64,000 nucleotides of DNA from Buchnera aphidicola (Aphis gossypii) (GTDB lineage Bacteria; Pseudomonadota; Gammaproteobacteria; Enterobacterales; Enterobacteriaceae): the NCBI RefSeq assembly GCF_013394915.1, contig NZ_CP056771.1, positions 1-64,000 on the forward strand. The letters are read 5' to 3'. Positions 63,320-64,000 of this stretch are shown here, one piece after another. The notes beneath the pieces were generated by a model. The model was not told the origin of the DNA, searched no databases, and worked only from the letters and a program-made list of their open reading frames with translations. The number at the start of each line of letters is the position of its first letter. Position 1 is the stretch's first letter. The position numbers and the translations under genes were made by a program.

Positions 63320-64000
63320 ATGGCCAATAAAGTACAGATTTTGTCTGTTACATCATTAGGTAACTTAGATGCTTATATTAGAATAGCTAATTTATGGCCT
63401 ATGTTATCTATTGAAGAAGAAAAATTATTAACTCGACGCTTACGTTATCACGGTGATTTAGATGCTGCTAGAACTTTAATTCTTTCTCATCTTCGGTTTG
63501 TCATTCACATTTCACGAAATTATTCAGGGTATGGTTTGCTTCAAGCTGATCTAATACAAGAGGGAAATATAGGTTTAATGAAAGCAGTTCGAAGATTTAA
63601 TCCAGAAATTGGGGTTCGTTTAGTGTCTTTTGCAGTTCATTGGATTAAATCTGAAATACATGAATATGTGCTTAGAAATTGGCGAATTGTAAAAGTAGCA
63701 ACTACAAAATCTCAAAGAAAATTATTTTTTAACTTAAGAAAAAGTAAAAATAGATTAGGTTGGTTTAATAAAGAAGAAATTGAAATAGTTGCTCGAGAAT
63801 TAGGTGTAACTACAGCTGATGTTAGAGAAATGGAATCTCGTATGTCAGCTCAAGATATAACGTTTAATCCATTTCCAGATGATGATTTAAAAGATAGTAA
63901 GAATAGTTTAAATATGCATTATTTGCAAGATAAAACATCTGATTTTGCTCATGGATTTGAACAGGATGATTGGGATGAACATGCAACACATAAATTAAGT
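63320..64000 (+). CDS. rpoH: RNA polymerase sigma-32 factor (partial, 3' end outside window)
   Basis: Heat-shock sigma factor. The first 227 residues are visible and open to the right edge. Region 2 is very well kept: [58 protein letters not shown], the RpoH box [12 protein letters not shown], and AARELGVT-like region 3 as [19 protein letters not shown]. It would drive the ibpA and groESL promoters in this window. GGGAG precedes the ATG. It follows ftsY after 164 bases with ftsEX gone. Confidence 0.97.
   Translation, partial: MANKVQILSVTSLGNLDAYIRIANLWPMLSIEEEKLLTRRLRYHGDLDAARTLILSHLRFVIHISRNYSGYGLLQADLIQEGNIGLMKAVRRFNPEIGVRLVSFAVHWIKSEIHEYVLRNWRIVKVATTKSQRKLFFNLRKSKNRLGWFNKEEIEIVARELGVTTADVREMESRMSAQDITFNPFPDDDLKDSKNSLNMHYLQDKTSDFAHGFEQDDWDEHATHKLS

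Overview
The window is a piece of a highly reduced, very AT-rich gammaproteobacterial chromosome. Gene content and order point clearly to Buchnera aphidicola, the primary endosymbiont of aphids. Every recognisable protein reads as an Escherichia coli orthologue. E. coli gene strings survive with single genes cut out, for example hflKC-miaA without hfq/hflX, ilvD-ilvC-rep-trxA-rho without ilvA/ilvY, iscSU-hscBA-fdx without iscA, and ftsY-rpoH without ftsEX. Long A/T homopolymers are everywhere. I see no insertion sequences, prophage, CRISPR array or rRNA. I cannot tell which aphid species is the host.

Layout. 1-8288 (minus strand): hflC (cut by the window edge), hflK, miaA, a 679-base gene desert, mtlD-mtlA, pgi. 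8453-15185: orn, tRNA-Gly, amiB, rpmE, a tiny frameshifted ftsN remnant, hslVU, ibpA, fpr, epmA (frameshifted). 15279-24291: coaD, a 508-residue orphan protein, rsmJ, pitA, a YnfM-like transporter, dapF, cyaY, hemC, hemD (frameshifted). 24299-32128 (minus): tRNA-Pro/His/Arg, rho, trxA, rep, ilvC, ilvD, tRNA-Trp. 32306-38714: iscS-iscU-hscB-hscA-fdx, then der and yfgM. 38715-39147: probable replication origin with three DnaA boxes. 39148-47738: mnmG and the F1Fo ATP synthase operon atpBEFHAGDC. 47820-52777 (minus): gyrB, dnaN, dnaA. 53156-64000: rpmH-rnpA-yidD-yidC-mnmE, tRNA-Phe, groESL, efp, dnaC-dnaT, rsmD, ftsY and the 5' part of rpoH.

How the genes fit together. The set supports replication (oriC, dnaA, dnaN, gyrB, dnaC, dnaT, rep), energy (ATP synthase, mannitol PTS, pgi), Fe-S cluster assembly (isc/hsc/fdx, cyaY), proteostasis (groESL, hslVU, ibpA, hflKC, rpoH), and nutritional provisioning (ilvC, ilvD, dapF). 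Regulators of the ancestral operons (ilvY, iscR, hfq, mtlR) are missing from their usual places. Heat-shock control still looks intact: good sigma-32-type promoters stand before ibpA and groESL, and rpoH is present.

Most notable: three genes (ftsN, hemD, epmA) each carry one frameshift exactly at a homopolymer (A13, A9 and A7/T7). Elsewhere each reading frame aligns closely with its E. coli counterpart, as expected for genes kept alive by transcriptional slippage or caught at the start of decay. The ftsN remnant encodes only a membrane anchor plus the short essential periplasmic segment. The amidase beside it lacks the septum-targeting AMIN domain, and ftsEX is missing from its usual place, which together suggest a stripped-down division module. 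The orphan gene at 15847-17373 is the only large protein I could not assign.
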